Part shown: positions 1 through 10,889 of the stretch, piece after piece
How the letters are laid out: every line of letters begins with the position of its first letter
How positions within the stretch are numbered: position 1 is the first letter of the stretch
Assembly (NCBI RefSeq): GCF_029227915.1
Contig: NC_079878.1
Span: 16,494,001-16,558,000 of the forward strand
DNA length: 64,000 nucleotides
Source: Hydractinia symbiolongicarpus
Taxonomy: Eukaryota; Cnidaria; Hydrozoa; Anthoathecata; Hydractiniidae
Direction of reading: 5' to 3'
Made by a program: the position numbers and the translations under genes
Notes under the pieces: model-generated
Told to the model about the DNA's origin: nothing
The model's database searches: none
Seen by the model: only the letters and a program-made list of their open reading frames with translations

Positions 1-51
1 TAAGAACTTCAAAAAGGAATGGTTGCTAAGTGATATATGTCAAAAACGTTC

Positions 52-452
52 CTACAGATATTTATAGGCAATGGAGCCTAGCAGGGATAAGGAGCCAACA
101 ACGAACGTTAACTCACCATCTTGCTGTTGCTTGCTGGGTATGTAAAAGTCCTTCAACTGAGAAGCTTTTTTTCCGATGCGATGAAGTATTGGTACATATC
201 GTTGTCCAATCCACGAAGGCTTTTTCCTGCCCTTATTTGCCTCCCTCTTTCTTCACCGAACCAGATCAATTTGGCCTGCCTTTTACGTATCCATTCCGCC
301 TGGGCTGCATTAAGATTTTCAATAACTTGGTCATGCCTTTTCCGTTCCGCTTCGCCATGTCCCGAGAGCTTTGAAAATAGGAAGTTCGTTCCGCTAAATG
401 CTAGGGCGTTTAATGACGGCGATAGTAGCCATGTCTCTTTATTTTGAGACAT
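52..452 (-). pseudogene. Small membrane protein of virus-like element (broken)
   Basis: A 99-codon frame starts at an ATG (450-452) that overlaps the end of the HNH gene upstream. It holds a central highly charged, probably helical stretch rich in Glu, Arg and Lys. After its stop at about 153 a shifted frame continues to a TAG at 52-54 and ends in a short hydrophobic segment that could span a membrane. I recognise the overall pattern (short leader, charged helix, acidic/proline linker, C-terminal membrane segment) from small proteins that recur next to capsid genes in cnidarian Polinton-like elements; that link is from memory and moderate. One frameshift near 155-165 breaks it. Function unknown, possibly a virion or membrane component. 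The overlap and shared strand tie it to the block at 439-2530. Confidence 0.5.
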
Positions 453-1100
453 ATCGGTTACCCTTGGCTATATTTTCGTTTGCCCACATAAGTTGGGTAT
501 TGGTGTAGTGCAATCTCCTACCTACCTCATCAAACGATGGGGCATCGCCATTTTCCTTATACCTGAGCGGGATTTTGTGATTGATATGCCACCCTTGCCA
601 TAATTGTCCCATGTCATTCCATCAACAAACTGGACTCCGATGTGAGCTTGCAGTGTAGCGATATCGCACCCGATATACTCCCGGGAACTGAGCTCCTTAT
701 TTCCCTTCAGGGTGCTGCGGGTTCGGCTTCTTACATAATGAGCGAGATGTCCAGCGGGGTCGCATATAGGGCAATATCGCCTCTGCTTTTCATGGTGGCA
801 GTACTGACTCCCCTTGCAGTCTTTAAAATAGGCCCTATCCCTTTGATGTTTACAAATCTGACTGCCCTTACATTCCTTACAATAGGCCCTCACCCTTTCA
901 TGGTGGCATATTTGTTTTTCCCCACAGTCTTTACACTGCTCTATCCGCCTGCCATGAGGGCATTTGTTTTTGGCACGCCGCTGTTTCTTTTTATCCAGGC
1001 ATGTGATGCATGCCTTTGTAGCTTGGCCATTTTTCAACACTCTGAATGCATCCAAGGCCAACACTTTTTTACAATTTGGGCATCTCTTGTTTTCTTCCAT
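439..1100 (-). pseudogene. Zinc-ribbon repeat/HNH-type protein of virus-like element (frameshifted)
   Basis: The first ATG in frame is at 1098-1100; the open frame upstream of it begins only with GTG and overlaps the end of the capsid gene. The N-terminal part has one CPNC-type ribbon and then four or five CxxC/CxxH repeats of about 17 residues (CKDCGEKQICHH and similar). The C-terminal part has the GMTWDNYG signature that precedes an HNH nuclease core. Near 590-600 the frame shifts; the core then continues in another frame (WHINH, then LHYTNT and KGNRY) to a stop at 439-441. The usual HNH pattern has WHIDH here, so an active-site Asp appears to be Asn. Such cysteine-repeat/HNH proteins are common in large DNA viruses and Polinton-like elements. 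Likely once a DNA-cutting or DNA-binding protein; now broken. Confidence 0.6.
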
Positions 1101-1144
1101 GTTGATTTGTATTTGCCTCTGAGGACAAATATAAATTGTGGTCA

Positions 1145-2290
1145 CTAATATTTCACGGAATGGAACCTACCGTCCAGGATATTTAATTGGGCATCCTGTA
1201 AGAGGTAGACGTAAGTCCTAAAATCACCGATTCCGTATGCTTTTTTAGTGATGTGCAGCGTGATACCATCCCTTGGACGTTGTAGAGGCCTTCCGCTACC
1301 ATGTAGGGTATGATCGGGAGACGCCCGAAAGTCTACAAACAGGGCATACCTTTCATTGAAAAAACGTTCGAGTCGTGACTACCAAAGACGTTCACAATCT
1401 GTTCGAGGTAGTCCTTGGGGAGCATGGCATGAGAGTACAAATCATTGGGTCTCCCTCGACAGTAACGCTAATTTTTTCAATTTTTGGATTGTAAAAGACC
1501 TCGTTAACGCCGGTGTAAGCCTTCACTTTTCCAGGGTCTATGAAGAGTAGCAAGACACCTTTGAGACTCTTGGCCGGGTTATTTAGCTGGAGGTGATATG
1601 AGGTGTCAGCCTTTTCATCGTGATAACCTTGCTACGGAGTGTGCGTTCATATGGCAGGGCCAATCTTGCATACCTCGACATCATAGCCCTTGACAGACCT
1701 TCATGTGTAATCTTGTCATATTCTAGCCTAATGTTGTTAATCTTATAGGCTGCATCGGCTGCCTTGGTTACCGTAGACCCCGAGGCTGCCGTCCCTGCAT
1801 CTTTGATGACATCACTGTAGGACGCGAAATGCAGGACAAACTGCAACCTGTCGTATAAACCCGCTGCATAAAAGGGTAAATCTCTCGTAAACTCAAACAT
1901 TTTTCCCAGGGGTATGCAGAAGGTGTTACCATACGCCGCCACGATTGCCTTCTCCTTATCTGTCCCGACGTGGTCGGTGGCCTTGACTTGCTGGGCCCGG
2001 ATAGTCCTGTCGTTGGGATTGATGCCGTCTAGGATAAGGTTGTTGTCCCTGTCAAACTTTGGCAGCCAGAGGTCCCGGTATACTGCCAATCCCAAGTCTT
2101 TTTTAACAGGTTCTGTCGTCAGTTGCTCGGAAATAAGCTCTTCGATTTTTTGCCATATTTGTCGATACTTTGCAACCCAATCGGGGTATTCCTCAAAATT
2201 GATGCTCATTGCCTGTACTGCATTGGCGTTATACCGTGTCACCCCATGTGCGGACCAGATTTTAGGTGTTTTCACCCTCAACTCTTTCAT
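1145..2290 (-). pseudogene. Double-jelly-roll major capsid protein of a Polinton-like virus (decayed)
   Basis: A 235-codon frame (1583-2290) carries features I associate with Polinton/adintovirus-type capsid proteins: DHVGTDKEKAI, then PLGKMFEFTRDLPFY, a KINNIRLEYD strand and an ERTLRSKVIT strand. The gene does not end there. After about 1590 the reading passes through three more frames (breaks near 1590, 1430 and 1345), with a KGVLLLFIDP-type strand and VTVEG, and reaches a TAG at 1145-1147. The N-terminal jelly roll expected for the family is too short, so an internal deletion is likely. At its 5' end it overlaps the ATPase fragment by about 20 bases. Family assignment rests on motif memory; the number of frameshifts shows it is an endogenised, dead copy. 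Not restored here. Confidence 0.6.
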
Positions 2291-2530
2291 CAGCTATGAC
2301 GTCGTCGACTATGAAGAGACTCTCTTCGCCTGCCAATAACGACGACAATTTCTGAATCCATTCAAACAGTTGGTCCTTGGGGTCTGTTAGGAACACGTAA
2401 GGGTCTTTCCAGAGCGATGCCCTCTCAAGGTATGTTTTATTTCATTTCAGGGTAGGGCACAGTATGACAATATTGTGGAAGTGTCCCCTATACTCATTTT
2501 CCAGTAGGTTCAATACACCGCCGTGATTGT
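2268..2530 (-). pseudogene. FtsK/A32-like DNA-packaging ATPase fragment
   Basis: Two frames on the minus strand give short, telling pieces. At 2442-2530 there is HNIVILCPTLK, typical of the segment after Walker A in viral A32-type packaging ATPases. After a frameshift near 2440, the frame down to 2268 holds SLFIVDDVIADE, a Walker B motif (hydrophobics followed by DD). No Walker A (GxGK[ST]) is visible; the region upstream is interrupted by a hairpin-repeat copy at 2591-2690. The gene lies directly ahead of the capsid gene on the same strand, as expected for a virion morphogenesis module. Clearly non-functional. Confidence 0.55.
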
Positions 2531-2590
2531 TTACCAGGGAACCCAGACAGGCAGGGCAGATCTTGGTATTTTGGGTCTTATATTCCATGG

Positions 2591-2690
2591 GTAGCGGAGT
2601 TAGCTGCGCAATAGCGAGAAGCACGCAATGCAGTATAAAGAGGACGGGCGAACCCGTGGATTTTCCACGGGCTAACGACTTGTTATATAG
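2591..2690 (+). repeat. Hairpin-repeat family copy 1 (type I, partial)
   Basis: Matches the copy at 41787-41926 from the GCGCAATAGCGA stretch to the AACGACT end. It contains the family hairpin CCCGTGGA-TTT-TCCACGGG within GGGCGAACCCGTGG. The left end found in the 41.8-kb copy (the GTCTGTCTGTC part) is absent. It interrupts the upstream part of the viral ATPase region, so it inserted after that element did. Confidence 0.75.
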
Positions 2691-3040
2691 ATACTCCTTC
2701 ACTAATTCGGCGATTCGGTTCAGCTTTGTTGCCGTAGTGATGATTGACATTTTCCTTAATTGACGAATCACATTTGTGCTACATCCGCCATTTTTTAAAA
2801 TTTCGCAGGGTGAAAAACAAACCAAAGTGGTGCCCCCCCCCCTGGCGTGAGGCGAGGATCGCCAAGACGCAAAGTTCTAGACGCTAAAAAAAAGTTTAGG
2901 TCTTTTTCTATCAAATAAGCCTGAAGTGAGCATCTAGTTCCTTTTTGTTCTTGAGTTATAGTCAATTAAAGTAGGAATAAAAAAGGTTCTGTCAAAATTG
3001 GGCTTTTTGACAAATGGACCGCACTCTGAGGGTTAGGGTG

Positions 3041-3260
3041 CCTGCCCCTGCCTTGCCGTTCCCTTGCCAGCATTTACCGTGCCTTTGCCTACCCTTCCTA
3101 AGCCTACCCTTCCTAAGCCTACCCTTCCTATGCCTTTTCTGGTGCCTGCCTACTATGCCCTTGCCTCCCACGCCTTGCCAACCTCTGCTTTGCTGATTCC
3201 TCATCCTGTTTGCCGGCCCGCCTTTGCCGTGCCCTGTCCTTGCCATGCTTAATGCCTTTG
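3041..3260. repeat. CTTGCC/CCTTCC low-complexity tract
   Basis: Pyrimidine-rich sequence with imperfect short repeats. A 15-bp unit (CCTACCCTTCCTAAG) is repeated about three times around 3088-3130, and TTGCC units lie on both sides. Several apparent open frames on both strands come only from this composition. A C homopolymer lies at about 2827-2838. Confidence 0.8.
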
Positions 3261-3485
3261 CCTTGCAACCTTTCCGCAACACTTTCTATTTTGATTACGA
3301 CGATAGTCATCAATACTCGAATCTGATTGGGTCGCGATTTTCGTCAAAAATCGTTGCGAATATCGTCCAGCGGAGATTCGGCCACGCTGACTCGATTTTT
3401 ATTTATTCATGATTTGTAACTGGGCTATCGAGCGTATCAACAATTCGTTTTTTTTAAATGGCGTGCAAAGTGTAGCGTAGGTTTC

Positions 3486-3824
3486 GTGGGTGAGAAGAGA
3501 AATCTGAACGACTATCTGACAATGCTCAAAATGGAGACTCCCTGTATTTCATACGTAGCGTTATATTTAGTAAGTGCAGTGATTTGGAGTAGCCACACGA
3601 AATGTGCAACTCATTGGCGTTTTGAACATGGTAAAGTGCATGTAGTTGCTGGTGAGGAAGAATTGATTTGGGACAACGATCCATTGTTCCGAATTTTGGC
3701 TTCAATTTCATGGCAAAAATCGAAAAACGTAAAAGAGAATATGTCCGTTGATGTTATTCCTGTTGATTCTAATTCCAAAGAAAATCCTTCTAGTGCTAAA
3801 GAAGAAAATATTAATAATAGGTAA
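3486..3824 (+). CDS. Hypothetical protein or exon, 112 codons
   Basis: Open frame with a hydrophobic N-terminal third (SYVALYLVSAVIW), a middle part rich in His, Trp and acids, and a Ser/Glu/Asn-rich tail. The stop is preceded by an AATAG-GTAAAG sequence that could serve as a splice donor. I recognise no domain. It sits between the low-complexity tract and a LINE scrap, so it may be a captured exon, a transposon remnant or chance. Confidence 0.25.
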   Translation: MGEKRNLNDYLTMLKMETPCISYVALYLVSAVIWSSHTKCATHWRFEHGKVHVVAGEEELIWDNDPLFRILASISWQKSKNVKENMSVDVIPVDSNSKENPSSAKEENINNR

Positions 3825-4069
3825 AGTTGACTTTCTTTTAGGCAGAGTAACCATCCGTTTTACATAATTATCTATAGATGGATTCCGGCGTGGCTTTATT
3901 TGTTTACTTTTCAGCGGTAAGCTCCTTGGCTCCGGCATTTGCGTGGCAGGAAAAAAGATGCTAGGATTTGGTGAATAGAGGTCTTTGTGGATTTCTTCTA
4001 ATAGGAACGTCACTGGGGGTTATATATATGAACTATTATTAAGTGTAGGTTGATGCCTTCTGATTTATT

Positions 4070-4700
4070 TGAATTCATTAAAATTCCTAATAGATTTTAA
4101 AAAAGCGTTTGATACTGTAGATCATAAGATCCTACTTAAGAAATTATTTTAATATGGTTTTCGGAATGCTGCATTCTCCTGGCTATCTTTCGGATAGAAG
4201 AAAGATTATGTTAGTAATCAACTGCACATCAGACGTCATTGCTGAGGGATCATATATGGTGTCCCACAAAGATCTGTCCTTGGCCCTTTACTTTTTCTTG
4301 TGTACATTAATGACCTGAAATCGACCATACAACTTTCTTTTTTCCATCTTTATGCTGATGACACAATAATCATTTGCAGTTGTGACTTGACCCAAGAACT
4401 GAAATTGTCATTAGAGCAGGATGTGTAAGATATATAAGTAACTGGCTCAACTTAAATAAACTCACTATAAATACTAGTAAGACAGAAGTTGTATTTTTTG
4501 GTAATAAGTCCAGATTAAAATCTTGCAATGATGTAGCTATTCATTATGATGGCATTCATTTGGTATCTAAAAGCAAAGTGGATATCTTGGTGTGGTTTTT
4601 GATAACAATTTGAGCTGGAAAAATCAGATGAAAAGTCTTGTTGGTAAATCTTATCACAAACTTAGTAAATCTATCTATAAGATTCATCAGTTCCAACTTG
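4070..4700 (+). pseudogene. LINE reverse transcriptase fragment (CR1/L2/Jockey-like)
   Basis: Three recognisable RT blocks lie in order on the plus strand but in different frames: DFKKAFDTVDHKILLKK (palm motif A) near 4095-4145, GVPQ-SVLGPLLF near 4258-4300 (motif B), and YADDT near 4350-4366 (motif C, catalytic Asp pair). Frameshifts and stops separate them; the endonuclease and most flanking sequence are missing. Motif A matches the minus-strand copy at 12.8 kb almost exactly, so both belong to one family. Confidence 0.75.
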
Positions 4701-5390
4701 ACATATGACACCAAAAAATTAGGATATTTCTATTTATGTCATTAATGAGCTCTTTCCATGGCATTTTTTTATCAAATATTACTCGAGATATTTACCTTTT
4801 TCACTCCTTACTACCCCAGAGTATTCCAATTTTGGTTACCCCTCACAATAATATGTCCTTCTGAAGTGGTTTCCAAGGCATCAACCAAATCTCTTCATGC
4901 ATGAATTACATTCTCACTCTTCTATAGACATATTTCACTATGACGCGGTATGAGTGGCTCCCAGACTTCTGCGCATTTCGACAGGCAAAAGATGGCAGCA
5001 GAAATGGTAAACAACATGCAAAAAGAGCATAAAATATTACTATAATTACTCAAAAAACTGAAAAAGGAAAGTCGTTTCGCTTATCGATCTTATAATGTCT
5101 GCTTGCTCAACAAAAAAGTCCTTGCCCGTGGGGTATTTACTCGTTTATTATACATCCCTTCTGTTAGTATTTGAAAATCATGTTCATGAAAGCGAGAACA
5201 GCTGTCAATCATATTTTTTAAGCTATGGATGTCTATATACAACAAAGTTAAGCCGAGCCACAGACTACGTACGTTTCCGGTAAGACATAACAGTTTAAAT
5301 AAACCAACATATAAACGTAGCCAAAAATGTACCGATTGTGTTTGAAGCATTTCCTCTTTGCTGATAAAAACAAACATTTAGAAGGCACGT
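4700..5390. other. No supported gene; 5' flank of the ISL2EU nuclease gene
   Basis: AT-rich sequence. The short open frames here do not resemble the missing N-terminus well enough to call. A CTTCTGCGCAT at 4966-4976 is inverted near 11781-11791 and could be part of the transposon's terminal repeats. Confidence 0.4.
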
Positions 5391-7251
5391 GTGTTGAAAA
5401 ATGATGACTATTTTCAAAATCTTTCAAATGCAGATAAATCCTACTATACTGGAAAACTTACACTCGCAGATAGGACTATGCTTACAGATCCTTACTCGCT
5501 GCAGACTAGCGATTGGAGCGATGACGTTTTACTACTTCCAGATATAACTTATGTTGATCTGTATGTGTATTTGGTTCACACTTCTAGCGAGTTCACACAC
5601 CAGTCGCTTAAAGCACACAAATCCTTGGAAGCTTACAACTTTCATCTAACAGGGCACGTACAAAAAGTGTATTGTCACCACTTAAAAGAAGTAGATTTCT
5701 GTTACATAAAATTGTCTGTGTTACCAAGTCAAAGGCAGGGGAAAACGCAAAAATTACATGACACTTGGATTATAATGCATAAAACCGGTTGGATACATTC
5801 GGCAAATTGTACCTGTGTTGCAGGGTAAGTTTATTTATCGTCTTTTTATTATAGTGATCAAACAAATATTATAAATAATGACAATATTTTTTAGACTTGG
5901 TTCAGCTTGCAGTCATGTTGCTGCATTATTATTTAAATTAGTGGCATGTGCTACATTAGAGCTGAACAAAACAGCATGTACTAGTGTTTTATGCTCTTGG
6001 AATAAGGCAAGAAAAAGAGCTCATCCTGCACCCTTAAGTAAAATTGATTTTAGAAGACCAAAAAAGACAAAGACACTTCCAAAAGTTGATGATCCTTTTG
6101 GAGACACAATAAAAGGTTTTGTATCACCTGATCCAATAAAATTTATTACTGGAAAGGATCAATAACATCTTGATGAATTAAGGCAGATTGCTCCAGATGC
6201 GGTTATCTTTAAAAGCATCAGTTTATGGCATGAGGATGATCAAAACCGAAACAGTGACACAGATAGTGCGAACGAAAATGAACAAAACAGCCTTCCTGAA
6301 CCTCTTACATTTATTTGTGAGCCAACAGCAATTAATAAAACTGATGCAGAGGTAAAAAATATTGCAGTAAAAAACTATGAAAAATATACAAAGTCGTGTT
6401 TTCAAAATCAATATGATAATTTAAAAAAAGTAACAGCACTCCAAAGTATCAGTAGCAAATGGATGTTGCACAGGGCTGGGCGTATCACAGCATCAGTTTC
6501 AAAATTTGCCTTCACATGTGATTTAGAACGGACAAAAACATTAGTGGACACAGTCATGCAATACAAGGATCAAGTCGATGTTGTTGCTACAAGATACGGA
6601 AAGAGAATGGAAACAAGAGCTCGGGATGTTTATACAAAGAAATTGGAGCAAATACACACTAACTTTCAAATTAAATGAACTGGTTTACACATTAATACAG
6701 ATTTTCCATATCTTGATGCCAGCCCTCATGGCATAGTTCAATGTGACTGCCACAGTTTGGGCTTGGTAGAAATCAAATGTCCTTTTAAATTCAAAAAAAC
6801 CCTTAAAAATTGGAGACAGAATAAGCTCTGTCCAATTAATTCAACTGGAGAATTTAAACAAAATCACGCCTACTACTTCCAAGTGCAACATCAATTGCTT
6901 GTAACTGATACAAAATATTGTAACTTTTTCGTTTTTTCACAAGGCAAACGTGCAGAGGATACATTTTTGCTAAGAGTTGAAAGAAATGATAAGTTTTGCC
7001 AATCACTATTACTGAAGCTTTCAGAAACTTTTCAGAAGGTAATACTACCAGAGCTTGTAACTAGAAAGAGTGATCCTAATTTACAAAACGAAGAAAAACT
7101 TTATTGTTTATGTTGTAGACCATCATTTCCCCCAATGTTTGGATGTGATAACTTTGGCACTTGTGACATTGAATGGTATCACTATTCATGCGTAAACATT
7201 ACTAGAGCTCCTAAAAAGTGGTTATGTCCAAATTGTTCCAAAAAGATTTAA
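5391..7251 (+). pseudogene. SWIM zinc finger, YqaJ-type nuclease and PHD finger protein of ISL2EU
   Basis: Exon 1 runs to 5824, the intron is 5825-5894 (GTAAGT...TTTTTTAG), and exon 2 continues to the stop at 7249-7251. Joining the exons completes a SWIM zinc finger (CTCVAG then SACSH, a CxCx(n)CxH pattern). About 200 codons later comes a YqaJ-like nuclease: HRAGRITAS, LDASPHG (metal-binding Asp) and LVEIKCPF (E-x-K). The last 50 residues form a C4HC3 PHD-like finger (CLCC, CD, WYHYSCV, CPNC). The coding frame is otherwise open but has two nonsense codons, TAA at 6163-6165 and TGA at 6676-6678. The true start upstream of 5391 is not clear. It is thought to act on DNA during transposition; the nuclease role is inferred from the family. 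Dead copy, modestly decayed. Confidence 0.8.
5825..5894 (+). other. Spliceosomal intron in the YqaJ gene
   Basis: A 70-base intron with GTAAGT donor and TTTTTTAG acceptor. Removing it joins GG and A into a Gly codon in the middle of the SWIM zinc finger and keeps the frame. Confidence 0.8.
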
Positions 7252-7557
7252 AAACCTATTGATTTTTAGTAGATGTATATAATATACGTTTGTGTTATGT
7301 TTATGTATGTATCATGAAAAGTTTGCCTTATGAGGAAAAATTTCTGTGTTAAAAAAAAGCCAGATTTGTGAGAATATGCAAAATTAAAGCCACATCAAAT
7401 TTATTCTTATAAGGCAATATAAAAGATATATATAAAAAGTTAGTAAAACAAAGTCAGTAAAATATATATAAAGTTTTTAAAAAAATTATGTTTAAAGTTT
7501 GTAAAAAATGTTTAAGTTAGTAAAATGTACTACTAAAGTATATGCACTACATATAAT
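7252..7557. other. Intergenic gap between convergent ISL2EU genes
   Basis: Strongly AT-rich, with imperfect repeats of an AAAGTTAGTAAAA-type unit near 7430-7530. No gene. It probably holds the 3' ends and polyadenylation signals of the two facing genes. Confidence 0.5.
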
Positions 7558-8457
7558 TTATACAATGCCTTTGCTTATGTTGACTAGTGCACAAACAAGC
7601 ACCATTACTTTATCCATTAGGTCGAATTGGGTTATCGGAATAGTGGTGTTCAGAATCAAGAATTTTCTTAATCGTCCAATCACTCTCTCAATATGTATTC
7701 GAACATTTGCAATTTGCCTCGATCGATCAACATCTGCAGCAGACATTTGGTCTTTTCCCCTAGTAAATTCAGGTATCCTCAAAAATGCTCCCCTTGTGGC
7801 TAATTCTTGTTCAATAAGAAAACCTCCATCTGCCAAAACCATATCACCATACTCTACAAAGTCTAGAAAGCCACTTTTGATCGTTATTTCTTTATCTGAT
7901 ACTCTTCCACCCCATCTTCTAGATAAAAAACTGACAGAATTGGATGGAGAACAAGCTATCAAATATTTTATTGTATTGGTATTTTTGTAATTGGACCAAG
8001 TCTGTGCCCTGGCATTCAAGTTTAATGGTCGCTGAATAAAAATTTCTGTGCAGTCAATTATACAGCAACAGCTTTTATAGCATCTAAAACATTTTGGCAA
8101 TTTTTTTCTTAAGCTTGTTTTTCAGGCCATATCAGTGTAAACAATTATGACTTTGCTAGTAGTGGTAACAACTGTCGATAAATACGAGAAATCACAATGC
8201 AATGTCCCTATTAAGAAGTCCAAGTTTTAATTTCATGAGGACTACAAGGACATGATCTTTTTGTGTCAACAATTTTGTTGCTGGCTTAATTTTATGTTTT
8301 ACAATATTGACCACCCAATTAAATCTTCCTTTGTTTAAGCCAGTATAAAAATAAAGCATTTCAGGAGATTGTTTTAATGACTTATAACTAAATTTATTCA
8401 ATTCAATGAAAGACTTTTGTTTCTAAGTCCATGAATTTCATTTAATCTATTCGCATA

Positions 8458-8590
8458 CCGTATTTCCTCTAAAGAACGCTGCCCTCTAAAAAACGCCGCC
8501 CTCCAAAGAACGCCGCACTTCTATATGAAAATTTGTAATAAACGCCGCCCTCTAAAGAACGCCGCCCTCCAAAGAACGCCGCACCTTAGA
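8458..8590 (+). repeat. Pogo left TIR and subterminal repeat array
   Basis: After the 21-bp TIR come about five more copies of CTC(T/C)AAAGAACGCCGC up to about 8588, some truncated to AATAAACGCCGCCC. They are likely transposase binding sites; that role is inferred from position. Confidence 0.8.
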
Positions 8591-9398
8591 TGCAGCGTTT
8601 ATTAGAAAAAAAACATTTTAATAGGGAAAGTAAAAAAAGTTGGTTATTTATATGAATTTGATCTGTTTTCTTTCACAAAATTCTTCTACATCTAATGACA
8701 AATACGAATATTTAGTTTTACGCTTTAACAGTTCACCGTGAAGAATTTTAGCATAACTTTTGCTAGATGTAAAACAAATGAACTTTGCAGGTACACTCAA
8801 ACCAATCTCTCGTTTTCGTTTCCCAGTAACTGTCGCATTTACATGATTATCTCCAATTTCAATAAAAAACGATATCAGCTTTGACAACTCTATTGGCAAA
8901 TGTCCCACTAAGGTTTCGTTGCCGTCCATGAGTTTGTACGTTCCAATTGCATTCTTGTCCAGTTCTTGAGCCTCTACTCTCTTGTCTTCTTTGCAAACCA
9001 AAGATTCTCCTATAATGGGTGTCCATATATTTTTATAAACATGATGTCCGCGAATATTTGTAGAGAATTTAATGATGAAATACATTTCAAATGTTTTAGG
9101 AATCACTCGAGCCATGTTCTTCTCAAATCTCTGACTTCCACGTGTAGCTATCATATATTTCGTATGAGCGTGCAATCAACGATTGATAAAAATAGAACTT
9201 TTTCTTATAGAGAAAAAATTCTATTCAAAATCATTTTCCGCGCTTTTGATCTCGTCGAAAATAACACTCCCTTGGATTGTTAATAGTGTTTAAAGAAAAA
9301 GTTGACACCAGTAAACAATACTACAAGATAATTGCTCCCAATCTGTATATATCAACCTTACACACTTTTATGTTTGTAAGTGAAAGTTCATTAGAAAA

Positions 9399-10795
9399 AT
9401 GTCGCACAACGAGGAGAAGCAGTTAATATCCCATAAAGGGGAAAAAAGAAGAAGCTTTACCTTTGAATTTAAGACAACAGTTGTTGATCACGCAATTAGT
9501 ACATCAAATCGCGAAGCAGGAAGAAAGTACGGTGTCGATGAAAAAAGAGTAAGAGAATGGAGAGCTAATGTGGAGAAGTTGAAACAAGGAGCAGCGAAAA
9601 GATTTAAACTAGAAGGAGGAGGTTGCAAAATCAAGAATCTTGATTTAGAAGAAGATCTGCTCGAATGGATACATGATAGGAGAGCTAATTCTTTGCGTGT
9701 TTCGAGAAAATGCACGATGAAAAAGCTGGAGAGGACACTGTTGCAAAAAATAGTTTCCAGGCTAGTCGAGGTTGGTTGGAAAAGTTCATGAAACGAAATT
9801 GTCTTTTATTACGTCGTAGAACGACAACAGTTCAAAAGGATCCAGCGTATCTTGTGGACAGGTTGGTGCAGTATGTAGTACATGTCCGCCGAATGTCAAA
9901 GAAATACCAATTCAACGCCAGTTCGATTCTTGCAATGGACGAGACTGCTGTTTGGGCGGATATGACAGCACCTACAACGGTGTCACAGCGTGGCGAACGA
10001 GAAATTATGCTTAAATCGACTGGTCATGAAAAGGTCAGAATTTCTGTATGCTTGACAGCAAAGGCAGACGGAAGTAAATTTAAACCATTTATTGTTTTTA
10101 AATACTAAATACTAAATTAAATACTAAATACTGAATTCAAAAATAAATGCGTAGTTGTGTCCTCAAAAAATGCATGGATGAACGAGGAACTCACCTTACA
10201 CTATGTGCAAACAGTTTTAGGAAAGTTTTCCTTTAATCGACGCTTGTTAGCTTGGGATTCATTTGAATGCCACATGATGGATTCCGTGAAACAAGAATTG
10301 TCAAAAGGCAGAATTGAGAATGTCATAATTCCCGGTGGCTGCACTAAATATATACAGGCACCAGATGTCTCATGGAATAAACCATTTAAGAGTCGGATGA
10401 TCGATCTTTATAACGAATGGATGGTTGAAGGTGTTCAACAGTTCACAAAAGGAGGAAACCAGAAACCTCTATCGCGACGAAAGCTAGTGCAATGGGTTTT
10501 AGACGCATGGAATGGCTTGAGCACGGAAATGATTATCAAATCTTTCAAGTCGTGTGGTTTAAATTTAGCTCTTGATGGATCAGAGGATGGACAAATCCAT
10601 TGTTTTAAAGAAGGATCGTCCTGTTCATCTGGTGCTACCTTAATGAAAAAAGCAACTGAGGCATTGGTAGAAGACCAATCTTCTGACAACCCATTTGAAA
10701 TTTACGATTGTGATGTAAATGAAAGCTATGAGTCCTTTCATGTTATCGACGAAGACTCGGACGGAGATAGCGACATTGACATTGACATTGTTTAA
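9399..10795 (+). pseudogene. Pogo-like transposase (CENP-B HTH + DDE_1), broken
   Basis: The first segment (9399-9710) begins MSHNEEKQ and carries a Psq-like helix-turn-helix (FKTTVVDHAI to RVREWR). A frameshift near 9705-9712 leads to the second segment with a CENP-B-type helix-turn-helix (SRGWLEKFMKRN) and MDETAVWADM, the first catalytic Asp. After KPFIVFKY (10108) about 13 codons are replaced by a small AATACTAA repeat that adds a stop. The third segment resumes at 10142 with LAWDSFECHM (second Asp) and APDVSWNKPFK (third Asp), and ends in an acidic Asp/Ser tail. The DDD triad of the pogo group is therefore visible. Total about 465 codons, normal for the family. Two breaks make it inactive, but the ends look usable by a related transposase. 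Confidence 0.85.
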
Positions 10796-10889
10796 TAGAC
10801 TTTTCATAGTTTAATTCTTTTGTTATCTATATTTAATCTTAAAGAAAATACTTAACGTCAACTTCTGCTTTTTGTCTCACTCATGGTTT

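Noticed and set aside
642-1148. 168-codon plus-strand open frame
   Set aside because: It is the antisense shadow of the Cys-repeat/HNH gene, whose periodic codons create it.
2442-2825. 127-codon minus-strand frame as one protein
   Set aside because: Only its last part is ATPase; the middle is a hairpin-repeat copy read as protein (GKSTGSPVLF), which recurs as DNA elsewhere in non-coding context.
5090-5377. 95-codon minus-strand frame upstream of the YqaJ gene
   Set aside because: No recognised domain and opposite to the transposon gene; likely chance.
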